Shown: positions 34,762 through 44,404, numbered from the stretch's first letter. The stretch: DNA of 64,000 bases from Alkalihalobacillus sp. CinArs1 (GCF_947387515.1 NZ_CANDOB010000001.1:1302001-1366000); one strand, 5' to 3'. Made by a program: numbers and translations. Notes: generated by a model from the letters alone, not told the origin.

Positions 34762-36180
34762 ATGAAACATTACTATATGAGAATCAATGACGAAGAATTA
34801 GGTGCAGATTTACCAACGATCAACATTACCGACCCTGCTACTTCAGACATTATTGGAACGATACCGAACGGAGGGAAAACCGAAGCTTCGATGGCGGTCG
34901 ATGCCGCATCTGAAGCCTTTCGCCCCTGGTCTCAGCTATCCGCTTTTGAAAGAAGCGCTTATCTCACAAAGTGGCATCAGCTAATCAACGATCATAAAGA
35001 AGACCTCGCACGTTCGATGACGTTAGAACAAGGAAAGCCTTTAAAAGAAGCACGTGGTGAAATCGATTACGCGAACGGCTTCATCTCCTGGTATGCAGAA
35101 GAAGGTAAACGAGTGTACGGAGAACAGCTTCCTGCCATGCAAAAAAACAAACGACTTTTCGTAAACAAGCAGCCGGTTGGAGTCGTGGCAGTCATTACGC
35201 CGTGGAACTTCCCAGCCGCAATGATCACACGAAAAATCGCACCAGCTCTCGCGACAGGTTGTACAGTCGTCATCAAGCCAGCTGAACAAACGCCGATCAC
35301 CGCACTGAAACTAGCAGCACTAGCTGAAGAAGCAGGCATTCCAAAAGGTGTGATCAACGTTGTGACAGGAGACGCCAAATCCATCGGAGAATCCTGGTTA
35401 TCCGATGAACGAGTGAGAAAATTAACGTTCACCGGTTCAACGGAAGTCGGTAAGCTACTCATGAAAGGTTCTGCTGAAACGGTGAAGAAGGTTTCGCTTG
35501 AATTAGGAGGCCACGCTCCAGCGATCGTCATGGAAGACTGCGACCTCGACAAAGCAGTTGAAGGCGTCATCGCTTCGAAATTCCGAAATGCAGGCCAAAC
35601 ATGTGTCTGCACGAACAGAGTGTATGTTCAAGAATCCATCGCAGGGCTTTTTACTGAACTTCTTGAAGAAAAAGTGAAAGAACTCAAAACCGGTAATGGA
35701 TTTGAAGAAGATGTTGCCATCGGCCCATTGATCGATGAGCATGCTGTTGAAAAAGTGCAGAGCCATATCGATGACGCTCTTTCAAAAGGAGCCTCACTTG
35801 TGACAGGCGGCGGAATGAAAGAAGGGTTGTTCTATGAACCAACGGTAATAAGAGACGCAACCGATGACATGCTTTGCATGCGAGATGAAACGTTCGGCCC
35901 TCTCGCACCCATCGCTACGTTTAAAACAGAAGAAGAAGCAATCGAACGTGCAAACAACTCGATCTATGGCCTTGCCGCTTACTTATTTACAGAGAACTTA
36001 TCGAGAGGCATTCGGATCAGTGAGCAGCTAGAATACGGGATCGTCGGGTTAAATGACGGTGCTCCTTCCACCCCACAAGCTCCGTTTGGAGGGTTTAAGC
36101 AAAGCGGAATTGGACGCGAAGGCGGGCATCATGGAATCGAGGAGTATTTGGAGGTTAAGTATATTTCGGTTGGGTTGTAA
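34762..36180 (+). CDS. gabD: Aldehyde dehydrogenase, succinate-semialdehyde type (GabD-like)
   Basis: 472 residues. ALDH motifs: PWNFPAAMITRK for NAD(P), FTGSTEVGKLL, the general-base Glu in LELGGHAP, and the nucleophilic Cys in NAGQTCVCTNR. The second Cys two residues on (CVC) is typical of the GabD-type enzymes, in which it forms a redox switch. The C-terminal APFGGFKQSGIGREGG is standard. AGGAGG precedes the ATG and the gene ends the sigma-54 operon. Product would be succinate from succinate semialdehyde made either by GabT or by the alcohol dehydrogenase. Confidence 0.9.
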   Translation: MKHYYMRINDEELGADLPTINITDPATSDIIGTIPNGGKTEASMAVDAASEAFRPWSQLSAFERSAYLTKWHQLINDHKEDLARSMTLEQGKPLKEARGEIDYANGFISWYAEEGKRVYGEQLPAMQKNKRLFVNKQPVGVVAVITPWNFPAAMITRKIAPALATGCTVVIKPAEQTPITALKLAALAEEAGIPKGVINVVTGDAKSIGESWLSDERVRKLTFTGSTEVGKLLMKGSAETVKKVSLELGGHAPAIVMEDCDLDKAVEGVIASKFRNAGQTCVCTNRVYVQESIAGLFTELLEEKVKELKTGNGFEEDVAIGPLIDEHAVEKVQSHIDDALSKGASLVTGGGMKEGLFYEPTVIRDATDDMLCMRDETFGPLAPIATFKTEEEAIERANNSIYGLAAYLFTENLSRGIRISEQLEYGIVGLNDGAPSTPQAPFGGFKQSGIGREGGHHGIEEYLEVKYISVGL

Positions 36181-36212
36181 CGAGAGCCTTCTCATTAACA
36201 ATAGAACATAAC

Positions 36213-36256
36213 AAAACAAGCCCTTAATCAAACGTTTGATTAAGGGCTTGTTTTTT
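36213..36256. terminator. Bidirectional terminator built on the AATCAAACGTTTGATT palindrome (copy 2)
   Basis: A perfect 42 bp palindrome (36213-36254) centred at 36233/36234, with CAAGCCCTTAATCAAACG on the left arm and an extended T run on the right. It separates the aldehyde dehydrogenase and the large CWB2 gene. Its centre is the same CAAACGTTTG core found at four other sites. Confidence 0.88.
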
Positions 36257-36360
36257 TGTTTCTCTTATAAACTTTCTAACTAGTTCTCTCTTATTACTTT
36301 GCTCTGCTTCGTTAACAGAGGGATTTCATACTCAACAAGTTGTTTACTGATATGAAATCT

Positions 36361-39300
36361 CTACTTCAATACCTCTCCAATTTCCTCACTAACAACGCCC
36401 TTGCCTCCAAGGATTGAATATTGATCATAATTATATTCTTTAATCAGGTTGCTAATAGGATCTGGTAATTTAGTAGGCTCGACTAATAAAAGTGGCGCAT
36501 TTTCTTTTGCTGCCGCTACAGATCCAGTCAAGGCGTCTGCATAATTTCTACCTGTTGCCACAAAAGCTCTAGATGCTTTTACATCGAAATGTTTAACGAT
36601 TGCTCTGTTTGTATCGTATCTACTTTTTCCTGATAAACGTGTTGCTGTTGGCAACTGATTGAGTACATTATCAGAAATAACTCCTGTTCCCCCAACTACA
36701 ATCGTTTGCTTCCTAAGAGCAGCCTTAGTGCTTTCTGGGAGTTTATCTTTGTCTGATAGGAGGATAGGTATCCCGTTCCTTGCTGCAAATGGAGCAACTG
36801 CGAGCGCATCAGCAAAGTTAAACCCATAAGCTACTACCGCTTTGTCACTATTTATTCTTTCAGCGATCTTTGCAGCTGTTTCGTAACGATTTTTCCCACT
36901 GATTCGATCTGGATTATATCCTAAATCACTAAGCTGAGCTTCAACTTCTTTAGATACGGCCCCACTACCACCAATAATGATAACCTTCTTAACTCCTAGT
37001 CGCTTCAATTCATCTTTCGTTTCTTTTAATAGTTTAGTCTTAGGAGTTGAAAGAATCGGTCCATCCAGCTTGTAAGCAAGAGGAGCAGCAGCCAGTGCAT
37101 CCGGGAAGTTATCGCCTCGAACGAGTAGCGCTGTTTCAGCGCCTTCTTTAAAGGCTTCTTTTGAAATCTCAATAGCGGTTTGATAACGGTCTTTACCCGC
37201 TATACGTTTTGTCTTTGAATTGATTATTGCGGTAGCTGTCTTACTTTTGTTTCCTGCTTTATCGAATGCAACGACCTTCAGTTCACTTCCAACAGGCTGT
37301 TCGTTATATTCAACATAAAAATCGCCTTTTGTGGAAGCATGAGTTACAAACGTTTTTCCACCTACTGTGACTTGAATCTCAGATAACGGCTCCGCAGTTC
37401 CTTTAACGCTTTTTTCTGTGGCTAACGTGATAGATGGTTGTACTGGAGCAGTCTTGTCTAAAATTTCCTCAGTTACTACTTCACTCTCATTTCCAGCTGA
37501 GTCGACCACATAGATTTCTACAATTGTTCCTGGAGCCTGCTTAGTAAAAGTAATGTTAAATGCTCCACTAGCATCCACTTCTCCTGAACCTAGCACTTCC
37601 TTATTCGTCACTACGAACACAGTTGAACCTGTTTCAGCAGTTCCCGCTACGCTTGTTTCATCTAATTTAGTAACAATTGGCTTTTCGGGCGCTGTTATGT
37701 CTTCCACAATAACGACTTGTGGTTCACTCTGGTTCCCTGCTTCATCTATAGCTACCACAGATAGGTTTGTTCCAGGCACTTGCTGTTCAATTGAAACTGT
37801 AAACTCCCCAGAACTTGATGATGTAGTCTTTCCAAGCTCTACTTCTCCAGCACTAACAACCACCTTCGCTCCAGGTTCAGCTTTACCACTGATACTCGTT
37901 TCAGATGCAAACACAACTTCTGGTGCCTCAGGAGCTGTTCTATCTAGGATTACAGCATTGGCTGATTCACTCTGATTCCCTGCAGCATCCACAGCAAAAA
38001 TGGTAAGCTTTGATCCAGCTTTTTGTGCCGAAATTGGTATTGAGAAATCTCCTGAATCTGAAGCGGTAGTTTTACCTAATTCCTTTGAGCCTGCCTTAAC
38101 AAATACCGTCGCTTTCGGTTCAGTCAACCCAGTTACCTTTTCAGATCGATCCGTTACTTCATCCACTACAGGTTTTGGTGGCGGCGTTTCATCGTTAATT
38201 TTAATCGTTCTTTCAACGACTAACTTATTGGACTCATCAAACACCTGAAGCGTTATAACTTGGTTTTCCTTTAAGTTTGCAACCGGCAGCTCAAATCTTC
38301 CCTCTTTATCAGATTGAACACTGCCCAGTTCATTTCCAGATGATAAAAGGTTAATTTTCATATCTGGGAGTGTTTTTCCTGTTATTACTTTGGAGTCCTT
38401 TGTGATTGAATCGATGTAAACTTCACTCACTTCAAAAGTTTTCTTATATTCATAGCCGAATGGATCTGTCACACTTACTTCTAAGCTGTCATTTCCACCC
38501 ACATCAAAGAACTCTTCTTTAAACGTTCCATTATCTCTTATCTCCAAAGATTTCCCATTAACTGAAACAGTCACGAATGGTAGAGTCGCTCCAGTTAATT
38601 TAACTTTTCCATCTCGACTCACTAAAGGAGTGTCATACATTTTAAATGGAACATCATTCAAGATCCTATTCGTAGCTACCATACTAGAAATTGAGTTAGA
38701 ACCTGATAAAATTGCCTGTCCATTCGAGGGAGTATAGTAACCAAAGTTAATGCTGTTCGTAATAAGGCTACCGTTTATCTCTAGGCCGCCATAGCTTCGG
38801 AAGCCGCCAAGTGTATACACATCACCATTAATCGTCACATTATCTCGGACTGACAACGTCACATTTTGGGCTATATACACATCAGAATTAATCGTTGTGT
38901 TCGACCAAGTTGTATTTGAAGAGATAACATAGGCATCTAGTGGTTCTACTGACTTAATGACAGTAAAATCACCTGCACTCAAATCTGTATCACTTGAATT
39001 GACTAGTAAACGATTCTTATTTGTGTCTGTAATCTCAATAGATTTCACTTTCCATTTACCTAATTCCATTTCTTTTTGAACTGGAACGGACCCTGTTAAT
39101 AGCTCTTTCTCATGATCATAGGATAAAGTAAAAGCCGATTCCTCTTTACTTATTGGTGAGATATAAGTGATTGTTGCGTTGTTAAGGTTTGTATCATCCT
39201 TCGCATTGACATCGATAGAAACGGAGTCTCCTGCTTCTACTTTTGAGTTGTTAATTGAAAGACTTTTAAATATTGGCGAATTAGATTCGGTTATTACAGA

Positions 39301-40428
39301 AAACTCTCCGCCAGATAGTTTTTCTTGATCTCCACTATAGGAGGCTAAGAGTAGTTCGTTACCTGATGTATCTTTAACTCTTAAATACCTTATGCTATAC
39401 GTTCCTATTTCACTTCCATCAGTAATAGGAATCATTCCTTCATAAGCTCCTGTATTTTCACTGTAATTCATTGTAAGTACCATAGTGTTACCTGTAATCG
39501 GCTTTTGATAATGTAAGTTTACCTGTTGTATACCTCTATTATCACTGGCTTTCACACTAATTTTCACTTCATCACCATATGTTGCCTTCTGGTGACTAAC
39601 TGATATGTTCTCTAATTTTGGTGCTGTAATGTCTGCTCCACTCGTTCCGCTGACAACAAATTCACCACCAGACAATCGTTCTTGATCTCCACTATAAGAA
39701 GCTAGAAGTAGTTCGTTACCTGATAAATCTTTGACTCTTAAATACCTTATGCTATATGTTCCTGATTCACTTTCATCAGTAATCGGAATCATTCCCTCAA
39801 ACGCTTTTGTACTTTCATTGTAATTCATTGAAAGTACTATAGTGTTACCTGTAATCGGCTTTTGATAATGTAAATTCACCTGTTGTACACCTACATTATC
39901 ACTGGCTTTCACACTGACCTTAACAGTATCCCCAACCGTTGCTTCACTGATATTAACATTAATACCTTCTAATTTTGGAGCGGTAATATCTGCTCCATTG
40001 GTTCCGCTAACAACAAATTCACCACCAGACAATCGTTCTTGATCTCCACTATAAGAAGCTAGAAGTAGTTCGTTACCTGATGGATCCTTGACTCTTAAAT
40101 ATCTTATGCTATACGTTCCTGATTCACTTTCATCAGTAATCGGGATCATTCCCTCAAACGCTTTTGTACTTTCATTGTAATTCATTGAAAGTACTATAGT
40201 GTTTCCTGTAATCGGCTTTTGATAATGTAAATTCACCTGTTGTACACCTACATTATCACTAGCTTTCACACTGACTTTAACAGTATCCCCCACTGTAGCT
40301 TCTTTCTTATCTACCGTAATACTTTCAAGCTCAGGCGGCGTTACATCCGCCTCCGCCATGACACTAGTAGTCGGTAATAGACTAATCACTAGAACGATAG
40401 ACAATATAATTGATATAAATCTTTTCAC
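36361..40428 (-). CDS. Large CWB2 surface protein with tandem repeats and Ig-like modules
   Basis: 1355 residues from a GTG with GGAAGGG upstream. A signal peptide (1-26) is followed by three 119-residue repeats (about 28-385) starting DVTPPELESI or DITAPKLE, and a fourth diverged copy (to about 500). Residues 505-570 form a bactofilin-like beta stretch (repeated V.I...VT). Four to five bacterial Ig-like modules of about 84 residues (DETPPPKP, DRTAPEAP, DITAPEKP, DKTAPVQP) extend to about 1070. Three CWB2 repeats end the protein (from KRIAGKDRYQ at about 1074). No enzyme domain is seen. A wall-bound adhesin or matrix role is likely. Confidence 0.9.
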   Translation of the reverse strand: MKRFISIILSIVLVISLLPTTSVMAEADVTPPELESITVDKKEATVGDTVKVSVKASDNVGVQQVNLHYQKPITGNTIVLSMNYNESTKAFEGMIPITDESESGTYSIRYLRVKDPSGNELLLASYSGDQERLSGGEFVVSGTNGADITAPKLEGINVNISEATVGDTVKVSVKASDNVGVQQVNLHYQKPITGNTIVLSMNYNESTKAFEGMIPITDESESGTYSIRYLRVKDLSGNELLLASYSGDQERLSGGEFVVSGTSGADITAPKLENISVSHQKATYGDEVKISVKASDNRGIQQVNLHYQKPITGNTMVLTMNYSENTGAYEGMIPITDGSEIGTYSIRYLRVKDTSGNELLLASYSGDQEKLSGGEFSVITESNSPIFKSLSINNSKVEAGDSVSIDVNAKDDTNLNNATITYISPISKEESAFTLSYDHEKELLTGSVPVQKEMELGKWKVKSIEITDTNKNRLLVNSSDTDLSAGDFTVIKSVEPLDAYVISSNTTWSNTTINSDVYIAQNVTLSVRDNVTINGDVYTLGGFRSYGGLEINGSLITNSINFGYYTPSNGQAILSGSNSISSMVATNRILNDVPFKMYDTPLVSRDGKVKLTGATLPFVTVSVNGKSLEIRDNGTFKEEFFDVGGNDSLEVSVTDPFGYEYKKTFEVSEVYIDSITKDSKVITGKTLPDMKINLLSSGNELGSVQSDKEGRFELPVANLKENQVITLQVFDESNKLVVERTIKINDETPPPKPVVDEVTDRSEKVTGLTEPKATVFVKAGSKELGKTTASDSGDFSIPISAQKAGSKLTIFAVDAAGNQSESANAVILDRTAPEAPEVVFASETSISGKAEPGAKVVVSAGEVELGKTTSSSSGEFTVSIEQQVPGTNLSVVAIDEAGNQSEPQVVIVEDITAPEKPIVTKLDETSVAGTAETGSTVFVVTNKEVLGSGEVDASGAFNITFTKQAPGTIVEIYVVDSAGNESEVVTEEILDKTAPVQPSITLATEKSVKGTAEPLSEIQVTVGGKTFVTHASTKGDFYVEYNEQPVGSELKVVAFDKAGNKSKTATAIINSKTKRIAGKDRYQTAIEISKEAFKEGAETALLVRGDNFPDALAAAPLAYKLDGPILSTPKTKLLKETKDELKRLGVKKVIIIGGSGAVSKEVEAQLSDLGYNPDRISGKNRYETAAKIAERINSDKAVVAYGFNFADALAVAPFAARNGIPILLSDKDKLPESTKAALRKQTIVVGGTGVISDNVLNQLPTATRLSGKSRYDTNRAIVKHFDVKASRAFVATGRNYADALTGSVAAAKENAPLLLVEPTKLPDPISNLIKEYNYDQYSILGGKGVVSEEIGEVLK
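39280..40350 (-). repeat. 357 bp in-frame tandem repeat, three copies
   Basis: Identical landmarks recur at exactly 357 bp steps (for example the G at 39314, 39671 and 40028 within the CCAGA motif). Copies 1 and 2 of the protein repeat differ at very few residues over more than 100, so this duplication is recent or kept even by gene conversion. Copy 3 is more diverged. Confidence 0.9.
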
Positions 40429-40587
40429 TTGTTTCCCTTCCCCCTATAAAGAATCTCAACATGACCAATTATACAACATTAATTGTTTATTTCTACCATT
40501 TGTTGTGTTTGATTATACTATTTTTTATAGTGTTTTCTACTCCTTGTTACCGGTTGATCAAAATTGGTGTTCATGGGATCGGACAAC

Positions 40588-40610
40588 TCAATCAAACGTT
40601 TGTTTAAACA
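40588..40610. promoter_or_regulatory. CAAACGTTTG palindrome, copy 3
   Basis: TCAATCAAACGTTTGTTTAA, with one asymmetric base in the right arm, about 160 bp upstream of the large CWB2 gene start. Not part of a hairpin terminator here, which favours a protein-binding site. Confidence 0.5.
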
Positions 40611-40665
40611 CCCTTCACTATATAAGCCCTTATTCATCCTTAGGACAAACTTATTGTTTAGAACC

Positions 40666-40702
40666 AAAAAAGAACCCCTCCACTGAAGAAGGATTCTTTA
40701 AA
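40666..40702 (-). terminator. Terminator of the FAD oxidase gene
   Basis: Minus strand AAGAATCC and GGGGTTCTT pair imperfectly around a loop, followed by TTTTTTGG. It lies 45 bp beyond the oxidase stop. Confidence 0.7.
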
Positions 40703-40748
40703 GTCTAATGCATCTAGTACTTTGCAATAGTAGTCTAATATTCCAACA

Positions 40749-42098
40749 TTAATAATACTTCGGCGGAATACTCTGCGGAAATTGAAAGACGTTTCGTGGA
40801 TCATATTTAGCTTTCACTCTCTGGAGTCGATCAAAGTTCGTTCCATAGTAGGCTGGTCCAAAATTTCGAATGAACTGATCTGGTACGTTGACATAGGAAC
40901 CTTCTACGAATGGTTTTAGTCTTAAACGGGTTTCTTCTACCAAAGCGAGGTTTCTTGCTTGGTCAGATCGATCCGTCCACGACGCGTTCCACTCCATATA
41001 GAACTTCGCGTTCCTCCAGTAAAATGCCGTTTCATTAGGAGACGGTTGATTCAGTGCTCCTCCAGCATTAAGGAAGAAAAAGTTTGTGTCTTCACTTTGC
41101 GATTCTTCTAAGAACTGACGCATCACTTTAATGGCTTCATCAGGAAGAAGATCTTGTGCCCAGTTTGAGGAGAATTTCTTGTTGGCATCTGCTCGTCCAG
41201 GTATTTTTTGAGTTGGAATTAAATAGTCTACTGCGTCTGGGTAGGTAAACATTTTTACAAACACTTTCGTTGGCGAACCTGCATTCTTTAACGGTTTTAA
41301 AAGCTTTTCGAGCTCATCCTTATGTCCAAGAAATAGACCTGTGGAACGAAGGGTGCCGTTCTTTTTCGAAAAAAGTTCTAAGATTGTACCAAGTCGTGTA
41401 TCCACATCCGGAGCCCAATTTTGCCATGCTTTAAAGACGGTTTCTAGTTGATCCCAAGGCCAATCGATTTCAAACACAGTAGCTTTTTCCGGAGCTTTGT
41501 GCAGCTTGTACACGTATTCGGTGTTCACACCGAAGTTACCTCCGCCACCACCTCGGGAAGCCCAAAGAAGGTCTTCGTTTCTATGATGATCTGCTTGAAT
41601 CAAATTGCCATCTGCATCGACCATCTTCAATCCGATGAGATTGTCGCTGATCAAACCAATCGAACGTTGAAGGAGTCCAATTCCTCCTCCCATCGTGATT
41701 CCACCGACTCCAACAGTCGGACTGTCTCCAAACGGAAGCATGTACCCCTCTCTTGCTAATGCTTTAACCGTAGGGCCTACGTTACTGCCTGTTTCAACAA
41801 TCGCAATTCCTTTTTTTCGATTGAAGCGAATCCTCTTCATTTCACTAACGTCGATTACAATCCCGTCTTTCACTTCAGAAAGACCCTTATCTAATGCGTG
41901 ACGACCGCTACGGAAACGAATCGGAACGTTATTCTCACATGCCCATGAAAGTGCATTTTGGATATCTCTTGTCTCTTGTGCAAACACGAATACTAACGGA
42001 AACGTATCAACGAAAGGATTCCAATTCTTCCGAGCTTTATCATAACCAGGGTCACCCCTAAAAATCACTCTACCAGTTAATCGATGTCGAGATTTCAT
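40749..42098 (-). CDS. FAD-linked oxidase, berberine-bridge-like (YgaK type)
   Basis: 449 residues from the ATG at 42096-42098 with AGGAG 8 bp upstream; the open frame starts 33 codons earlier. It begins with the family motif LTGRVIFRGDPGYDKARKNW. A PCMH-type FAD domain follows, with the flavin-linking His in RFRSGRHALDKG and the GGITMGGGIGLL loop. The Cys that makes a second covalent flavin bond in plant BBE-type enzymes is replaced (GDSPTVGVGG), so single His attachment is expected. The C-terminal BBE segment YYGTNFDRLQRVKAKYDP is present. Substrate unknown; sugars or alcohols are usual. Confidence 0.88.
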   Translation of the reverse strand: MKSRHRLTGRVIFRGDPGYDKARKNWNPFVDTFPLVFVFAQETRDIQNALSWACENNVPIRFRSGRHALDKGLSEVKDGIVIDVSEMKRIRFNRKKGIAIVETGSNVGPTVKALAREGYMLPFGDSPTVGVGGITMGGGIGLLQRSIGLISDNLIGLKMVDADGNLIQADHHRNEDLLWASRGGGGGNFGVNTEYVYKLHKAPEKATVFEIDWPWDQLETVFKAWQNWAPDVDTRLGTILELFSKKNGTLRSTGLFLGHKDELEKLLKPLKNAGSPTKVFVKMFTYPDAVDYLIPTQKIPGRADANKKFSSNWAQDLLPDEAIKVMRQFLEESQSEDTNFFFLNAGGALNQPSPNETAFYWRNAKFYMEWNASWTDRSDQARNLALVEETRLRLKPFVEGSYVNVPDQFIRNFGPAYYGTNFDRLQRVKAKYDPRNVFQFPQSIPPKYY

Positions 42099-42283
42099 TC
42101 TTTCAACTCCTAAATCATAAAATAGGTTTATATAGTTTATTTCTAAAGAGTTGTGACTGGAACGGCAGAAGTGATAGGAAAATCGCACATTCGTCAACTA
42201 GAAGTAGAAAAAACTGATAGTTTAGAGGTTCATTCTAGTAATCTTGTCTACTGAAATTAGGTAATCAATAGAAGTTTTTCATG

Positions 42284-42310
42284 CAAAAAGGGAGCAATAA
42301 ACCCTCCCTC
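42284..42310 (-). terminator. Terminator of the LysM-GH18 gene
   Basis: Minus strand GGGAGGGTTTATTGCTCCC followed by TTTTTG. It lies 26 bp beyond the glycosidase stop. Confidence 0.85.
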
Positions 42311-42335
42311 TTTCCTGCTCAACGAAGAAAATGAT

Positions 42336-43604
42336 TTATTTTATAACGAGCAAGTTCTTCTCAACATACGCCCAGTTCTGTGGAAACGGAAACCGCAACC
42401 GCCAGTAGGTCGCTCCGAGCAAAGAATACACTTCCATCTGCTTATATTTCGCAATCATGCTTTTAATGTCCTCATACCAAACGATGTGGTCTTTGTTCAA
42501 CAATTGATACCGGTAGTGAGGAGCCTGAGATTTTTCGTCATACTGAATAGGAATCCATGAATCGATCGCTCGGTTTTGGAGCGTTTGAACGGGTAACATA
42601 GCGGCACCTACCCCTGCCTGAATCGGTACCGTCCAATCGTACCCATATAAACTCATCGCCATCATGATCTTACGACGTTCGATCAGCCCAGTCGCATACA
42701 TTAAAACCTGTTCGATCCACCATACAGGTGTTATCGGATCAGGCGGTCCGATGGCATATCCATAGTCAATGGTCATGATTGAAATGATATCGACGATTTT
42801 CCCTGCTTCTTTGTAATCAAGAAAACCAACTAATCGATTGGTCGGCATGTCGCTGCTCTTTGCATGTGCGTTTAACTGAAGAACTAAATTGCCAAGACCC
42901 ACTTTCAGTTCTCGTAAAAAAGCGGTGAAATCATTCCTTCTCTCAGGAGGAACAAATTCAAAGTCGATACTGACTCCCGCATACCCTTTTGCCTTTACGA
43001 TGCGAACAAGATTTTGGACCAATACTTTTCTTTTATCCGGACTCTGAAGAACATCATTCGCTAAATCAGGACTGAACATGTTCGCTTCATAATTACTAAT
43101 GACAAGTAACGGCTTTATGTTCAGCTCTTTCGCTCGTTGTAAAACCTGAGCATCATCGACTCCAATTACAGTCCCATCCCGTGTGAAAGAGTAAGTGAAT
43201 ATCGCTAAATAGGTAATTGATCCTGCAATAGTATTGAGTGTATCTAGATAAGGCGTACCTGCTAACGCATCAAAAAAGACTAATGATTGCATCCGATATT
43301 TCTCTCTAGAAGGAATTCGTATACGGACCCCGACCTGTAGAGTATTTGGATTTGTGTTTGGGTTCGCTTCAATGATCGCTTGGGTGGAAGTATTAAACTG
43401 CTGAGACAGCTTCCAGTACGTATCGCCTGGCTTGATCTGATAATACTGTTCAGGAAGATTTTGATCAGGAATGTATAAGTTTAGCCCTGGAACGAGGCGA
43501 TCTGAGACGAGTCCATTTACAGCTCGTATCGTTGGTATCGGTACACGATAAGTCATGGAAATACGCCATAAGTTATCCCCAGCTGTAATCGTATGGATTG
43601 CCAT
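42336..43604 (-). CDS. LysM-GH18 spore-type glycosidase (YaaH/SleL family)
   Basis: 422 residues, no signal peptide. Two LysM domains (2-46 and 54-98), each with the TI..GDNLW or I.PGDTYW start and a final LYIPD/IRIPS strand, are followed by a GH18 barrel (about 104-422). The catalytic acid Glu216 with Asp214 lies in VSIDFEFVPP. Members cleave cortex fragments during spore germination or are placed on the spore coat by LysM without Sec export, which fits the missing signal peptide. This gene is the best sign that the host makes endospores. It stands alone. Confidence 0.92.
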   Translation of the reverse strand: MAIHTITAGDNLWRISMTYRVPIPTIRAVNGLVSDRLVPGLNLYIPDQNLPEQYYQIKPGDTYWKLSQQFNTSTQAIIEANPNTNPNTLQVGVRIRIPSREKYRMQSLVFFDALAGTPYLDTLNTIAGSITYLAIFTYSFTRDGTVIGVDDAQVLQRAKELNIKPLLVISNYEANMFSPDLANDVLQSPDKRKVLVQNLVRIVKAKGYAGVSIDFEFVPPERRNDFTAFLRELKVGLGNLVLQLNAHAKSSDMPTNRLVGFLDYKEAGKIVDIISIMTIDYGYAIGPPDPITPVWWIEQVLMYATGLIERRKIMMAMSLYGYDWTVPIQAGVGAAMLPVQTLQNRAIDSWIPIQYDEKSQAPHYRYQLLNKDHIVWYEDIKSMIAKYKQMEVYSLLGATYWRLRFPFPQNWAYVEKNLLVIK

Positions 43605-43722
43605 TTGATCAGTCCTTTGCTTAAAAGCCTTTACTCATAGTCTATTTTGAGCTCACGTATTTCATGAAAGGGACTTGGAGGCACAGTTAACTGGAAATAC
43701 TCTGTTCTTCGATACAAATGAA

Positions 43723-43760
43723 AAACCAGCATCCCCTTTTACAAGGAAGTGCTGGTCTTC
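43723..43760 (-). terminator. Terminator of the TM2 gene
   Basis: Minus strand ACCAGCACTTCC pairs with GGATGCTGGT, then TTTTTC. Confidence 0.85.
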
Positions 43761-43776
43761 TATGTGTATTATGTAT

Positions 43777-44286
43777 CTAAGCTGCCCGCCTGAAATAGTT
43801 TCGATCGTGTTTCACTGCGAATGACTCATCATTCGAGAAGAGATAAATCAATCCTTCGATAAAACCGATAATACCTGGAATATAGGTCCAAGAGAATAAC
43901 AAATAAATAATTCCCCAGCCCCATCTACCTAAATAAAATTTATGAGCACCAAATGAGCCAAGCAATATCCCTAATAATCCAGCCGCCACCTTACTCTTTG
44001 TGTACACGGGAACACCCACGCCATTTGAACCGCTCGAACTAGCTGCTGAGCTTGCTGCTCCACCGCCACCTCCAGCGTTCATAAAGACCATTGGGTTTGA
44101 GTTATTCTTGCTGTCTTCGAGTTTCTCAATCTTGCTTTGATTTTCTGTCATGATTTCCCCGATACACGTTTTGCAATAGTTTTTCCTCTTTACTTCCGTA
44201 TTGCACTCCTGACAAATAAACTTCCCGCACCCCACGCATGTCCCTACGGATGCCTTGTCTTCATGAACATAACAGTTAATCCCCAT
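43777..44286 (-). CDS. TM2-domain protein with N-terminal zinc finger
   Basis: 169 residues from the ATG at 44284-44286 with AAAGGGGGC upstream. A B-box-like zinc finger fills residues 5-41, with Cys5, His8, Cys17, Cys20, Cys25, Cys28, Cys38 and Cys41. A charged stretch and a Gly/Ser/Ala-rich linker (about 66-92) follow. The TM2 domain (about 98-160) has two helices with the GSFGAHKFYLGRWGWGI turn and the second helix ending in an aromatic-rich stretch. Function in bacteria is not known. It is transcribed alone. Confidence 0.85.
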   Translation of the reverse strand: MGINCYVHEDKASVGTCVGCGKFICQECNTEVKRKNYCKTCIGEIMTENQSKIEKLEDSKNNSNPMVFMNAGGGGGAASSAASSSGSNGVGVPVYTKSKVAAGLLGILLGSFGAHKFYLGRWGWGIIYLLFSWTYIPGIIGFIEGLIYLFSNDESFAVKHDRNYFRRAA

Positions 44287-44383
44287 AGTAATGCCCCCTT
44301 TAATTACCAGTACTAACAATTTCTATTATATACTAAATACAGGTAATTTTTTGGAAAATCACAAGGATAGTTAAGATCGTTTT

Positions 44384-44404
44384 CAATCAAACGTTTGTTT
44401 AAAT
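44384..44404. promoter_or_regulatory. CAAACGTTTG palindrome, copy 4
   Basis: CAATCAAACGTTTGTTTAAA, about 140 bp upstream of the ImmA-like gene and 100 bp upstream of the TM2 gene. Identical on the left arm to copy 3. Confidence 0.5.

Larger units (their letters stand above)
40429..40748. other. Intergenic region between CWB2 gene and FAD oxidase
   Basis: AT-rich, no reading frame of note. Holds the presumed promoter of the CWB2 gene, one CAAACGTTTG palindrome (40588-40610) and the terminator of the oxidase gene (40666-40702). Confidence 0.6.

Noticed and set aside
39280-40350. Regularly spaced repeats that could suggest a CRISPR-like array
   Set aside because: The period is 357 bp, there are no short spacers, and the repeats are in frame within a surface-protein gene.
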